From NCBI RefSeq assembly GCF_001904745.1, contig NZ_MRCD01000006.1:62001-126000 (forward strand): DNA of 64,000 nt, written 5' to 3'. Below are positions 19,270-28,047 of the stretch, piece after piece; the stretch's first letter is position 1; each line of letters starts with the position of its first letter. Both the position numbers and the translations under genes were made by a program. The notes beneath the pieces were generated by a model. It searched no databases, was not told where the DNA came from, and worked only from the letters and a program-made list of their open reading frames with translations. This stretch comes from Calothrix sp. HK-06 (GTDB lineage: Bacteria; Cyanobacteriota; Cyanobacteriia; Cyanobacteriales; Nostocaceae).

Positions 19270-20142
19270 TTGATTACAGGAACAACCAAGCTTTTAGGTG
19301 TAATAGGATATCCAGTAGAGCATTCGCTATCACCTCGGATGCATAATGCTGCCATCGCCCAGATGGGAATAGATTATGCTTACCTTCCATTTCCAATTGC
19401 ACCACAAAATTTACAAGCTGCGTTAGAAGGGTTTGCAGCAATTGGAGTAGTGGGTTTTAGCGTTACCATTCCCCATAAACAAACAATTATTCCCCTATTA
19501 TCCGAAATATCAAGTCTGGCTCAATCTGTCGGTGCTGTGAACACTGTTGTTCGTAAAGATAATCAATGGATTGGTACGAACACCGACGTTGAAGGATTTA
19601 TTGCTCCCCTACAATCAACACATAACCGTGATTGGCACAAAACTACAGCAGTTATTTTAGGTAACGGAGGAGCAGCACGCGCAGTTGTTGCAGGATGCGC
19701 GCAGTTAGGTTGTCGCGAAATTCACATAGTAGGACGTAACCTAAATAAATTAGTCGCCTTTCATGAAAGCTGGAACAATTCAACAATAGCTGCACATTTA
19801 CATGTACATCACTGGGATAAACTACCAAAATATATCCCACAAGCGAATCTCATTGTAAATACAACACCTATTGGCATGTATCCTCATATTGATGAGGCGC
19901 CTTTAGCTCCTGAAGAAATAAATAATTTACCAGATGGCGCCATCGCCTATGATTTAACTTATAATCCAAACCCAACAACATTTCTTAAACTCGCGCAACA
20001 AGCCGAAGCCATAACTATAAACGGCTTAGAAATGTTAGTACAACAAGGCGCCGCTGCCTTAAAAATTTGGCTACAACGCGAAACAGTACCCGTCGATGTT
20101 ATGCGTCAAACTCTAATAGAAGAGTTAGGAGTTAGAAGTTAG
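19270..20142 (+). CDS. aroE: Shikimate dehydrogenase (NADP+)
   Basis: 290 residues, fourth step of aromatic amino-acid synthesis (3-dehydroshikimate to shikimate). The substrate-site motif GYPVEHSLSPRMHN, catalytic K70 (TIPHK) and D106 (TNTDVEGF) are all present, with the nucleotide loop GNGGAAR. The start is a TTG at 19270: an in-frame stop lies just upstream at 19243 and no ATG fits. An AGGG lies 9 bases before it. The last residues (LGVRS) and the stop codon are encoded by GTTAGGA heptamer repeats. Confidence 0.95.
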   Translation: MITGTTKLLGVIGYPVEHSLSPRMHNAAIAQMGIDYAYLPFPIAPQNLQAALEGFAAIGVVGFSVTIPHKQTIIPLLSEISSLAQSVGAVNTVVRKDNQWIGTNTDVEGFIAPLQSTHNRDWHKTTAVILGNGGAARAVVAGCAQLGCREIHIVGRNLNKLVAFHESWNNSTIAAHLHVHHWDKLPKYIPQANLIVNTTPIGMYPHIDEAPLAPEEINNLPDGAIAYDLTYNPNPTTFLKLAQQAEAITINGLEMLVQQGAAALKIWLQRETVPVDVMRQTLIEELGVRS

Positions 20143-20187
20143 GAGTTAAAATCCACTCATAACTTATAACTCATAACTTTTAACTTA
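20124..20187. repeat. Heptamer repeats GTTAGGA overlapping the aroE 3' end
   Basis: GTTAGGA, GTTAGAA and GTTAGGA run in tandem from 20124, followed by loosely complementary ataactcataactt sequence, so the region can form a stem between the convergent aroE and Nudix genes. The first copies are part of the aroE coding sequence. Confidence 0.75.
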
Positions 20188-20728
20188 AAAACTTCCGTGC
20201 CAGTAAAAAGCTAGAAATTGATTTGGCATCAATGGGTTCACCGTCTAAAATGGCGTTCTCTAACTGTTCTGGACTCCAAATTAGCACTTCGATATCTTCA
20301 TCATCATCTTGTGCAGGTGGTTTTTCCAGCTTTTCTAAATCAGTTGCCAAAAATGCGTAAATAATTTCATCCGAATAACCGGGGGCAAGAAAAAATTCGC
20401 CAAGTTTCTGCCATTGGTTTGCATGATAACCTGTTTCTTCCTCAATTTCTCGCTTTACTGTTTCTGATGGGTCTTCATTTACTTCGACAGTACCAGCAGG
20501 AAACTCAATAACTCTCCCACTCACCGCAAAACGATATTGACGCACCAGTATCAGTTTACCGTCTGATGTTACGGGTACTGCTAAGGCGCCTCCAGGGTGA
20601 CGAATACACTCCCAATCACCCTCAACTTGATTGGGTAAACGTAACCGATTCACTTCAAAATCAAACTTTCTTCCTTTATAGAATAAGCGCTGTTTTAGTA
20701 GCTGCGGTAATTCTCTACCTAATGGCAT
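20180..20728 (-). CDS. Nudix hydrolase (ADP-ribose pyrophosphatase-like)
   Basis: 182 residues. The Nudix box is complete, starting GTVEVNEDP and ending REIEEETGY (GX5EX7REUXEEXGU). The preceding HPGGALAVPVTSDGKLILVRQYR is the typical ADP-ribose/sugar-nucleotide pyrophosphatase beta-hairpin. It hydrolyses a nucleoside diphosphate linked to another moiety; ADP-ribose is the likely substrate by similarity. It lies 16 bp downstream of folK on the same strand, suggesting an operon. Confidence 0.9.
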   Translation of the reverse strand: MPLGRELPQLLKQRLFYKGRKFDFEVNRLRLPNQVEGDWECIRHPGGALAVPVTSDGKLILVRQYRFAVSGRVIEFPAGTVEVNEDPSETVKREIEEETGYHANQWQKLGEFFLAPGYSDEIIYAFLATDLEKLEKPPAQDDDEDIEVLIWSPEQLENAILDGEPIDAKSISSFLLARKFLS

Positions 20729-20744
20729 AATCAGTTAGCTTTGT

Positions 20745-21215
20745 TTATATTTTGGTACAGTCTACATCTTTAATAAGCTCTTTAATCGTTAGACCTGAAA
20801 CTGGGTCTACCCAATCTGGTGCTATTTCTGCAAGTGGCACTAACACAAACGCACGTTCTCGCATCCGAGGATGAGGAATTTGTAATTTCGGTGTTTCGAT
20901 AATTCGGTCTGAGTATAATAATATATCTAAATCTAGAGTACGCGGTCCCCAACGCTCACCACGCAGGCGCCCAAACTTATTTTCAATTTTTAACAATATT
21001 TCTAGCAGCAATTCTGGTATCATTTCCACTTGCAATAAAACGCAACCGTTAAGATAATCTGGCTGTGGTGGACCTACTGCTTTGGTACGATATAAACTCG
21101 ATTGGGAAATTAATCTAATTCCCGGCGTTTGCGCTATCGCGTCAATCGCCCCTAATAAAATCGTGTGACTGTCACCAATATTGCTTCCTAAAGCAATCGC
21201 TGTATTATTAGACAA
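20745..21215 (-). CDS. folK: 2-amino-4-hydroxy-6-hydroxymethyldihydropteridine pyrophosphokinase
   Basis: 156 residues. HPPK transfers pyrophosphate from ATP to hydroxymethyl-dihydropterin in folate synthesis. The family pattern is clear: ALGSNIGDSHTILLGAIDAI at the start, YRTKAVGPPQPDYLNG for substrate binding, and GRLRGERWGPRTLDLDILLY with the two metal-binding aspartates. Length matches other HPPKs. It is followed by the Nudix gene. Confidence 0.95.
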   Translation of the reverse strand: MSNNTAIALGSNIGDSHTILLGAIDAIAQTPGIRLISQSSLYRTKAVGPPQPDYLNGCVLLQVEMIPELLLEILLKIENKFGRLRGERWGPRTLDLDILLYSDRIIETPKLQIPHPRMRERAFVLVPLAEIAPDWVDPVSGLTIKELIKDVDCTKI

Positions 21216-21427
21216 GCTGTTTTTCCCGCTTACGCTCTATTTCAACAATTCGTATTATTAATGTATTTGATTTTACGAAATTAAATTGAAAAAATCATAC
21301 GTAAGTGTTAAATAACAGTATATATAATTAAACTCTGATGGAATGTTATACTAACACAAACATAGTGCTTCGATTCAAAAGTTTTGATTATTCGTTAATT
21401 AGCAACTGCTTCATATGAGGAACTGAC

Positions 21428-24046
21428 GTGGTTAAGTTTACCTCTTGGTTCAAAGACAAAACCAACTTGAGTGATACGCACACAAACAATTCGGAGTTGC
21501 CACCGGGCGACGATATTCAACCTCATTCAGAGGCTGATTCAGAGTTGATTACTGATTCTGAGGAGCCAAGGAAGCAAGGCAAAGGTAAGCAGTTGCGGGA
21601 ACAAGTCGGGAGAGTGTCATCTACAATAGTCTCTAAACTCCCTGGACACCCAAAACCGCTATATCGTCGGTTCTGGTTTATTGCTTTTTTAGGTTTGGGT
21701 GGTGGTGCCATTGCGGTGGCTAATACAATTTCGTCTATCGACCGAAATTTACCTCCTACTTCAGAACTTAACAGTTTGGTGCGTGAGCAAACACTGACTA
21801 TTAAAGCTGTTGATGGCACAATTTTACAGCAGTCTGGGCCTGCAACGCGCGAACAGCTAGCACTTTCAGAAATTCCCGAAAAACTCAGAAAAGCTTTTAT
21901 TGCTTCTGAAGACCGACGCTTTGATAAACATAACGGAGTTGATGCTCAAGGTATCGCCCGTGCTATAGTCAATAATTTGCGCTCGCAAAATGTCGTTGAA
22001 GGTGGTAGTACTATTACCCAGCAGTTAGCGCGTATTCTTTTCCTGAAGCAAGAAAAAACCATGTTGCGTAAGGTTAGAGAAGTACGTTTAGCTCAGAAGA
22101 TGGAAAAAGAATTAAGCAAAGACAAGATTTTGGAACGATATTTAAATCTTGTTTACCTTGGTTCTGGCGCCTATGGTGTTGGTGATGCTTCTTGGGTATA
22201 TTTTAGTAAGCCAGTTAGCGAACTAACTTTGGGTGAAATGGCTACTATCGCTGGTTTGGCGCCTGCACCAAGTGTGTACGCTCCTGATAAAAACCCCGAA
22301 GCAGCAAAACAGCGTCGCAACTTAGTTTTAGCGCGAATGTTTGAAGACGGTGTAATTACTGCTGCCGAAAAACAAGAAGCAGTTTCAGAAACACTTACTA
22401 TTAAATCAAGCCTACCCAAACGCTTAGAAGTTCAAGCACCTTACTTTACTAGTTTTGTTCAAAAAGAACTGCCGAAGTACGTTTCCCCCGAAGTTATAGA
22501 AGCAGGTGGGTTAACCGTAGAAACAACTCTCAACCCAACGATGCAAGCAGCAGCAGACAAAGCGGTCGCGAAAACATTGCGAAATCAAGGACGTTGGGAA
22601 AACTTCAAACAGGCAGCATTAGTTTCAATTGACCCCCGCACCGGACAAATTAAAGCGATGGTGGGTGGTAAAGATTTTGGACAATACCAATTTAACCGCG
22701 TCACCCAAGCACAGCGACAACCTGGCTCAACTTTTAAAGGATTTCTTTACGCAACAGCTATTGCTACTGGCATGAGTCCTTATGACACTTTTGAAGATAG
22801 CCCATTAGTAGTAGACGGTTACGAACCAAAGAATTTTGACGAAGGTTATCGAGGTTCGCTTGATATGCGAACAGCCCTAACTAAATCAATTAATATTGTC
22901 GCAGTACGAATTTTGATGAAAGTGGGCTTTAACCCCGTCATCGACCTTGCCCATAAAATGGGTATAAAATCTGAACTCCGACCAATGTATTCTTTAGCAC
23001 TTGGTTCTTCTGAAGTTAATTTGCTTGAATTAACAAGTGCTTATGGAAGTTTTGCAACTCAAGGAGTTCATAACGAAGTACACGGTATTACCCGTATTCT
23101 TAATCGTCGAGGTGAAGAAATTTGGAAGGCAAATTTTACACCCGTTCGCGCGCTTGATTCTGATAGCGCTAATATTACAACCTGGATGTTAAGAAATGTT
23201 GTAACATCTGGAACTGGACAACCTGCACAGTTAGGTAATCGTCCAGTCGCAGGTAAAACAGGAACGACTGATGAAGCTCGTGATTTGTGGTTTATTGGAT
23301 TTATACCACAACTTGTAACTGGGGTATGGTTGGGTAACGATAATAATAATGTTACTTACGGTAGTAGTGCGAGTGCGGCTTACACTTGGCACGAGTTTAT
23401 GGAAGAAGCTGTAAAGGGAATGTCCGTTGAACAATTTGCCGAACGCCCAAAACTCAACGGTCGTAAAGGCACTATTAAAGCTGAACCAGTCAAAGCTAGA
23501 CGACTTGTCAACCGTTCATTCTCCGATAACGAGCGCTCTGGTGATGATAGTTCTGGTGATGATTCTTCAAGACAATCGAGAAGGCGCCGCAGTAGTCAAG
23601 TAAATTCCGACGATAATAATAACGATAACAATAACGAACAATCATCAAGAAGGCGCCGACGTTCTTACCAAAGCTTCCAGCAAGACGACAACAACTCAGA
23701 TAGTACACCACGTCGTCGCAGACGGCGTAGTGGAAGCGATGACTCTAACTCGTCGTCAAGTAGCACATCAAACAGTAGTTCAGATTCTAACGAATCTCGT
23801 CCAAGGCGCCGACGTTTTCGTTCAAATGATTCAGATTCGTCTTCTGAGTCATCTCAACCAACAAGTTCGCGTCGTAGAAGCTCAGAATCTTCAGATAGCG
23901 GTAGTTCGAGATCTTCACGCCAAAGAAGATCTTCTGGTTCATCTGGTTCCTCAAGTAGCGGTTCAAGTAGTGGTTCAAGTAATGGCGGCAATTCATCACC
24001 AAGCACACCATCATGGCGTGAACGTTTGAGACCGAATGGTGGTTAG
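21428..24046 (+). CDS. Class A penicillin-binding protein (PBP1A-type) with Arg/Ser-rich tail
   Basis: 872 residues. After a 79-residue cytoplasmic part and one membrane helix (about 82-100) comes a GT51 glycosyltransferase domain with catalytic E161 (EDRRFDKHNGVD) and GGSTITQQL. The transpeptidase domain has S434-x-x-K437 (PGSTFKG), S487-I-N489 and K610-T-G. It polymerises and crosslinks peptidoglycan. From about residue 670 the sequence is an unusual tail of about 200 residues made almost only of Ser, Arg, Asp and Asn, with RRRR clusters. The start is GTG, preceded by AGGAA. A terminator follows at 24131. Confidence 0.95.
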   Translation: MVKFTSWFKDKTNLSDTHTNNSELPPGDDIQPHSEADSELITDSEEPRKQGKGKQLREQVGRVSSTIVSKLPGHPKPLYRRFWFIAFLGLGGGAIAVANTISSIDRNLPPTSELNSLVREQTLTIKAVDGTILQQSGPATREQLALSEIPEKLRKAFIASEDRRFDKHNGVDAQGIARAIVNNLRSQNVVEGGSTITQQLARILFLKQEKTMLRKVREVRLAQKMEKELSKDKILERYLNLVYLGSGAYGVGDASWVYFSKPVSELTLGEMATIAGLAPAPSVYAPDKNPEAAKQRRNLVLARMFEDGVITAAEKQEAVSETLTIKSSLPKRLEVQAPYFTSFVQKELPKYVSPEVIEAGGLTVETTLNPTMQAAADKAVAKTLRNQGRWENFKQAALVSIDPRTGQIKAMVGGKDFGQYQFNRVTQAQRQPGSTFKGFLYATAIATGMSPYDTFEDSPLVVDGYEPKNFDEGYRGSLDMRTALTKSINIVAVRILMKVGFNPVIDLAHKMGIKSELRPMYSLALGSSEVNLLELTSAYGSFATQGVHNEVHGITRILNRRGEEIWKANFTPVRALDSDSANITTWMLRNVVTSGTGQPAQLGNRPVAGKTGTTDEARDLWFIGFIPQLVTGVWLGNDNNNVTYGSSASAAYTWHEFMEEAVKGMSVEQFAERPKLNGRKGTIKAEPVKARRLVNRSFSDNERSGDDSSGDDSSRQSRRRRSSQVNSDDNNNDNNNEQSSRRRRRSYQSFQQDDNNSDSTPRRRRRRSGSDDSNSSSSSTSNSSSDSNESRPRRRRFRSNDSDSSSESSQPTSSRRRSSESSDSGSSRSSRQRRSSGSSGSSSSGSSSGSSNGGNSSPSTPSWRERLRPNGG

Positions 24047-24130
24047 TCAGGCTAAGTATACTACAATAAAATAATATAAAAGGTTCTCGATTTTCTCAAA
24101 ATCTGGAATCTCACACCCAATAATTGCATA

Positions 24131-24170
24131 CCCGCACAAACAACTTTTATTAGTTTGCGCGGGTTTTTTA
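24131..24170 (+). terminator. Rho-independent terminator after PBP gene
   Basis: Stem CCCGCACAAAC (24131-24141) with GTTTGCGCGGG (24153-24163), one mismatch, followed by seven T. Confidence 0.9.
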
Positions 24171-24323
24171 CTACTCAGATTTGATTGTATAAAATACCAC
24201 TCATCCTCAAGAAATTTAAATCTCCTTCTACAGTGCTTTTAAGCATTCTCCCTACTGGGAGATGAACTCAGAGCCTAATTTTTATACGGTCATAAGTAGC
24301 GCAGTTAACAAGAGGAAATACTT

Positions 24324-24551
24324 ATGTACTTATTCATGCAAGCGGCAAGCGCCGTATCTCAAGAGCCTAGTTTTCCAGTAGCTTCAGTTGCAGTATATGT
24401 AATTGGTTTTATTGCAGCTACAACAATAGGTTCCATTGCTTGGTATAACTCAAAGCGTCCCGTGGGTTGGGAAGACAAAGAACGTCCAAGTGTTGTACCC
24501 CAAGTTGAAAAAGAAGAAACCCCAGGTATTGGAGAACCCAAAACTGAATAA
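24324..24551 (+). CDS. Small membrane protein, Psb35-like
   Basis: 75 residues with one transmembrane helix (about 20-42, VAVYVIGFIAATTIGSIAWY) followed by a conserved-looking NSKRPVGWEDKERPSVVPQ segment and an acidic tail. It resembles the small cyanobacterial protein now called Psb35, which associates with the CP47 module of photosystem II; this is recognition from memory at moderate confidence. The start is well supported by AGAGGAAA eight bases upstream. It is monocistronic, with heptamer repeats directly after the stop. Confidence 0.6.
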   Translation: MYLFMQAASAVSQEPSFPVASVAVYVIGFIAATTIGSIAWYNSKRPVGWEDKERPSVVPQVEKEETPGIGEPKTE

Positions 24552-24552
24552 A

Positions 24553-24608
24553 GTTATGAGTTATGAGTGATGAGTTATGAGTTACCACTCAGCACTCAGC
24601 ACTCAGCA
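24553..24608. repeat. Eight-copy heptamer repeat array (GTTATGA / CTCAGCA)
   Basis: Contiguous heptamers: GTTATGA, GTTATGA, GTGATGA, GTTATGA, GTTACCA, then three CTCAGCA. It sits between convergent genes. This is an STRR array typical of heterocystous cyanobacteria. Confidence 0.9.
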
Positions 24609-24615
24609 CTTTTAA

Positions 24616-25047
24616 CTAATTTTGGATTTCAATCCAACGACGATACAGTTTTTGAATCTGTTTTAGAATAGTGTCCGCTACTGGCTTGTTAGAATCTTTG
24701 TGATCAGATAATTTCAACAGCTTACTCAATAGCTTCGCTTCTTCACTCGCAACATCACCGTCACTATATATCAACCCACTAATAGACTCAATCAACTTTT
24801 GACAATCTTCGTGAGTCGGATGTTCTCCCAAGTACTCATGTACCCAATTATAAAACTCGTTTGGTTTCACTGATAAAAATTCATACAGAAACGGTCTTAT
24901 CTCTGGGTCGTTTGTCAAATTATTCGCTTGAGCGATTTGATGTAGATATTTACGCTCTTCAGGTTGGATTATACCGTCAATCCATGCGGCGCCTATCAGT
25001 ATTTTTACTTGTGTTTTTACGCTCGAATCGGTTCTCATATACTGCAA
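24616..25047 (-). CDS. TerB-family protein
   Basis: 143 residues, all-helical. Two acidic motifs typical of TerB-like domains are visible: LIGAAWIDGIIQPEERKYL and ISGLIYSDGDVASEEAKLL. TerB-like domains occur in tellurite resistance proteins and in many cyanobacterial proteins of unknown role, probably binding metal or membrane. A second Met at residue 4 (25038) could be the real start. It is one of three TerB-like proteins in the window (others at 16460 and 52028). Confidence 0.75.
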   Translation of the reverse strand: MQYMRTDSSVKTQVKILIGAAWIDGIIQPEERKYLHQIAQANNLTNDPEIRPFLYEFLSVKPNEFYNWVHEYLGEHPTHEDCQKLIESISGLIYSDGDVASEEAKLLSKLLKLSDHKDSNKPVADTILKQIQKLYRRWIEIQN

Positions 25048-25101
25048 GACCTTTATGAGTGGATTTCACCTTGATGCAATCCTAACAATACAAGCGAGTA
25101 T

Positions 25102-26436
25102 TTACTGAGAATTGTTTGATTTTCTTAACCGGGTCATGAAAAAACCATCCATATTATGTTGATGTGGCACCACTTTTAACCAGCCTTGGGGCATTATATA
25201 TTTGTTTAGGAATGAATTAATGCTCGGTGCCTCAATTTCCCACTTTGGGTTTGCGACTAAAAACGACTCGATAACCGCTTCATTTTCGAGTGGGTGTAAT
25301 GTACACGTAGCATAGACTAACACGCCACCTGGTTTTACATATGTTGCCGTGTTCGACAATAGCTCACGTTGAAGCACAGCTAGTTCTTGTACACTTTCAG
25401 GAGTTTGGCGCCATCGTGCATCTGCATGACGGTGTAAAGTACCTAGTCCAGAACAAGGAGCATCAACTAAAACGCGGTCGGCAGTATTAATAAACTTTGA
25501 AAAACTCCGACTATCTCCAGTACAAATTTCTATAGACTTTAACTGTAAACGACGAGCATTCTCCTCAAGTTTACGAAGCCGCGAAGCAGTGCGGTCACAA
25601 GCCCATATTTTACCTTCATCACCCATCAGTTCCGCAATATGAGTTGTTTTTCCACCCGGCGCCGCACAAGCATCAATTATCACTTCTCCTGGTTGCGGGT
25701 CGAGTAAGTGAGCTACTAGCTGCGCGCTGCTATCTTGGACACTCCACCAACCTTGTTCATAACCGGGTAAATTTTGGATGGCGCCGTTACTACCAATTAA
25801 ACGTAAAGCTTGGCGTAAATAACTAAGTTTTTCATATTTAATATTACTATCTTGAAAAGCTGTTTGAACTTCTGTAATCGTCGCACGAAGCAAATTAACC
25901 CGTAAATCAATTGTCGGTGTCTGGTTCATCCATTGGCACAATTTCTCAGTTTCCTCTTCACCAAACTGTTTTACCCACACTTCAATTATCCAATCAGGAA
26001 AGCTATATAAAACTCCTAACCCTTCCCCTTCTCGCTTTTCCCCCTCACGTATAAACGAGCGTAACATTCCATTCACGACGGGTGCAAGCTGTACAAAACC
26101 ATTATCCTTTGCGAGTTCAACAGTAGTATTTACAGCAGCAGAAGCGGGTATGCGGTCTTGGTACATCAATTGGTACAAACCGATATGTAAAATAGTACGT
26201 AAGTCCTTTGGTTGCTGGTGTGCTTTCTTTTTTCCAAGCAAGTCAATAAAATAGTCAAGCGTTCGTTGGCGCCGAACACAACCATAAACCAATTCAGTAA
26301 CAAGGCGCCGTTCATTATCAGCTAAACTTGATTTTGAATTATATTTTTGTAACGCACGGTCAACAGCAACATCAACAAAGGCGCCTTTATGGACATCACG
26401 CAAAGCAATAAAAGCAATTTGACGAGCAGAAAACAT
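25102..26436 (-). CDS. rsmB: 16S rRNA (cytosine-967-C5)-methyltransferase
   Basis: 444 residues. An N-terminal NusB-like RNA-binding domain (about 1-140, with FIALRDVHKGAFVDVAVDRAL) is followed by a Rossmann methyltransferase domain. Seen: the SAM-binding motif DACAAPGGKTTHIAEL, motif IV DAPCSGLGTLHRHADARW, and motif VI YATCTLHPLENE with the nucleophilic Cys. The frame is open for 40 further codons upstream to 26556, but that stretch is encoded by a dispersed hairpin repeat and lacks resemblance to RsmB, so the ATG at 26436 (MFSARQIAF) is chosen. Confidence 0.95.
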   Translation of the reverse strand: MFSARQIAFIALRDVHKGAFVDVAVDRALQKYNSKSSLADNERRLVTELVYGCVRRQRTLDYFIDLLGKKKAHQQPKDLRTILHIGLYQLMYQDRIPASAAVNTTVELAKDNGFVQLAPVVNGMLRSFIREGEKREGEGLGVLYSFPDWIIEVWVKQFGEEETEKLCQWMNQTPTIDLRVNLLRATITEVQTAFQDSNIKYEKLSYLRQALRLIGSNGAIQNLPGYEQGWWSVQDSSAQLVAHLLDPQPGEVIIDACAAPGGKTTHIAELMGDEGKIWACDRTASRLRKLEENARRLQLKSIEICTGDSRSFSKFINTADRVLVDAPCSGLGTLHRHADARWRQTPESVQELAVLQRELLSNTATYVKPGGVLVYATCTLHPLENEAVIESFLVANPKWEIEAPSINSFLNKYIMPQGWLKVVPHQHNMDGFFMTRLRKSNNSQ

Positions 26437-26466
26437 TAAAATTACGATTATTAGAATATATATATC

Positions 26467-26583
26467 GTAGGGGCGGGTTAACCCATATCCTCCAACTAGT
26501 AGAAAAATATCGTAAACCCGCCCCCTAATTAAAAATACCGTAAACCCGCCCCCCAATTCAAAACATCATAAACCCGCCCCTAA
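26467..26583. repeat. Hairpin repeat GTAGGGGCGGGTT with three AAACCCGCCCC arms
   Basis: One left arm (26467-26484) and three right-arm copies (about 26514, 26540 and 26569). Only one can pair at a time, so it looks like an expanded palindromic repeat. Relatives: 42008-42094, 51107-51164, 63903-63961. It lies between invertase and rsmB. Confidence 0.85.
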
Positions 26584-26586
26584 ATT

Positions 26587-28047
26587 TTAATACCGCGCAG
26601 TATCAACAACGCTACCAATCTCAAACTCACACGCACGCGACACAAGCTCCTGTGGCAACTCTTCAAAGCTAACCAAAGGCAAGTGTTGAGGATTCTCAAT
26701 AAGTTCTTTAGCAAGTAAAAAGCCAGCAATAGTCCAGGTTTGGTACTTACGAGCTTGTTTACCAATCAATCTTCCCTTCTTACCGTCATAGTACTCAACC
26801 CACTCATCATTTTTCAAACGAGGAGCAGCAATGGCAATTGCTTTTTTAGCAAGGTCAAGACGGTTAGTTTTTACAGCAGCAGCAGCCAACATCCACAATA
26901 AAACGGGCCAACTTCCAGCATTGTGATAAGACCAAGGAATATTTTTCGGGTCACATCCAGTGACAATTCGATACTCTTCACCTTCTAAAGCAGGGAAACA
27001 AATCTTCATCGGCATGTCCCCAACTAAATTATCCCAGCGTTGGTCTACCAAATTCATAATCGCTTGCGATTGCTCTTCAGTAGCTAGTTCCGAAATAATT
27101 GCCATCAAGTTACCTAGCGAGAAGAAGCGCGTATCGAGTTGTGACGGTCCCACATTACCCGCAAGATAACCACCATTAATAGGAAGCCATTTGTCTAGTT
27201 CATAATAAGGAAGCGAATCACTATATATATTAAATAGATTTACTGCCGCCTTTCCATACTCTTCACCTTTAAAACGGTAAATTGCATTGAGACGGTTTAT
27301 ATCAATCCAGTAGTGCTGGCGAATATGAGCGCACAATAATGGTAAACGGTTATCAATAGCAGCAACAATATTTTCGTTGTACTCACATACTAATAGTTCT
27401 CGTGCTGCACGTAGTGAAGCATAGAACAAAGCTTGAATTTCTAGAGGATGACCATAAATTCCCATCCTACGATCAATCATGCAGGCACCATCGGGTACCA
27501 ACAGTGTTGGGTACATATCAAAGCGATTAGCCAAGCATAATTCTACAATCAACTTGATACCAGTTTGAAATTCTGGTTGATAAGCGAAACAGAAATCTTT
27601 GGTTGCTACGACATAAGCACGTAACAAAATAATCCACCATAAACAGGAGTCTACTGGTGTGACTCGTGCAATAGCATGTTCACCAAAGTCAGCGTCAAGA
27701 TATTCTTTTCCATCGAGTGACACAACTTTAAAACTAGCGGGCATTAATCCGCGCGCTGGTTTGTAAGCATCGAGTTCACGTTCTTTAGGTTGCAACTTGA
27801 GAGTTTCTTCTAAGAAGTTACGAACAATATCAGTTCTACCCTTCATTAAAAATATCAGAGCAGATGACACAAAATCGCGTACAAATACTTGGTCATAATT
27901 CAGCGCTTCTGTTGAATTATCAAATGCCGCTACAGTTCCAACTGGGCGTCCTTGATAGTACACAATAGATTTTTCTAAAGCTTCCCAAGCTTCTGCGTCG
28001 ATATCGTTGTCTTTTACTGTTGTTGCTGCTAAGTCCTTAAGTTGCAT
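26587..28047 (-). CDS. Alkaline/neutral invertase, GH100 family
   Basis: 486 residues. It hydrolyses sucrose to glucose and fructose in the cytoplasm. Family signatures are [59 protein letters not shown] and DLVGDMP-type sequence near residue 340, ending in the [16 protein letters not shown] block. In heterocystous cyanobacteria such invertases feed sucrose carbon to heterocysts. The start is the ATG at 28047, preceded by AAGGAG at good spacing; a TTG at 28068 also opens the frame but has no ribosome binding site. Confidence 0.92.
   Translation of the reverse strand: MQLKDLAATTVKDNDIDAEAWEALEKSIVYYQGRPVGTVAAFDNSTEALNYDQVFVRDFVSSALIFLMKGRTDIVRNFLEETLKLQPKERELDAYKPARGLMPASFKVVSLDGKEYLDADFGEHAIARVTPVDSCLWWIILLRAYVVATKDFCFAYQPEFQTGIKLIVELCLANRFDMYPTLLVPDGACMIDRRMGIYGHPLEIQALFYASLRAARELLVCEYNENIVAAIDNRLPLLCAHIRQHYWIDINRLNAIYRFKGEEYGKAAVNLFNIYSDSLPYYELDKWLPINGGYLAGNVGPSQLDTRFFSLGNLMAIISELATEEQSQAIMNLVDQRWDNLVGDMPMKICFPALEGEEYRIVTGCDPKNIPWSYHNAGSWPVLLWMLAAAAVKTNRLDLAKKAIAIAAPRLKNDEWVEYYDGKKGRLIGKQARKYQTWTIAGFLLAKELIENPQHLPLVSFEELPQELVSRACEFEIGSVVDTARY

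Noticed and set aside
23730-24029. 99-codon frame overlapping the PBP tail
   Set aside because: Repetitive sequence of the Arg/Ser tail read out of frame; no independent support.
24553-24608. Candidate CRISPR-like array
   Set aside because: Units are contiguous 7-mers without spacers, so this is an STRR tandem repeat.
26437-26556. N-terminal extension of RsmB by 40 residues
   Set aside because: Encoded by a dispersed hairpin repeat, unlike any RsmB, and the ATG at 26436 starts the conserved NusB-like domain.
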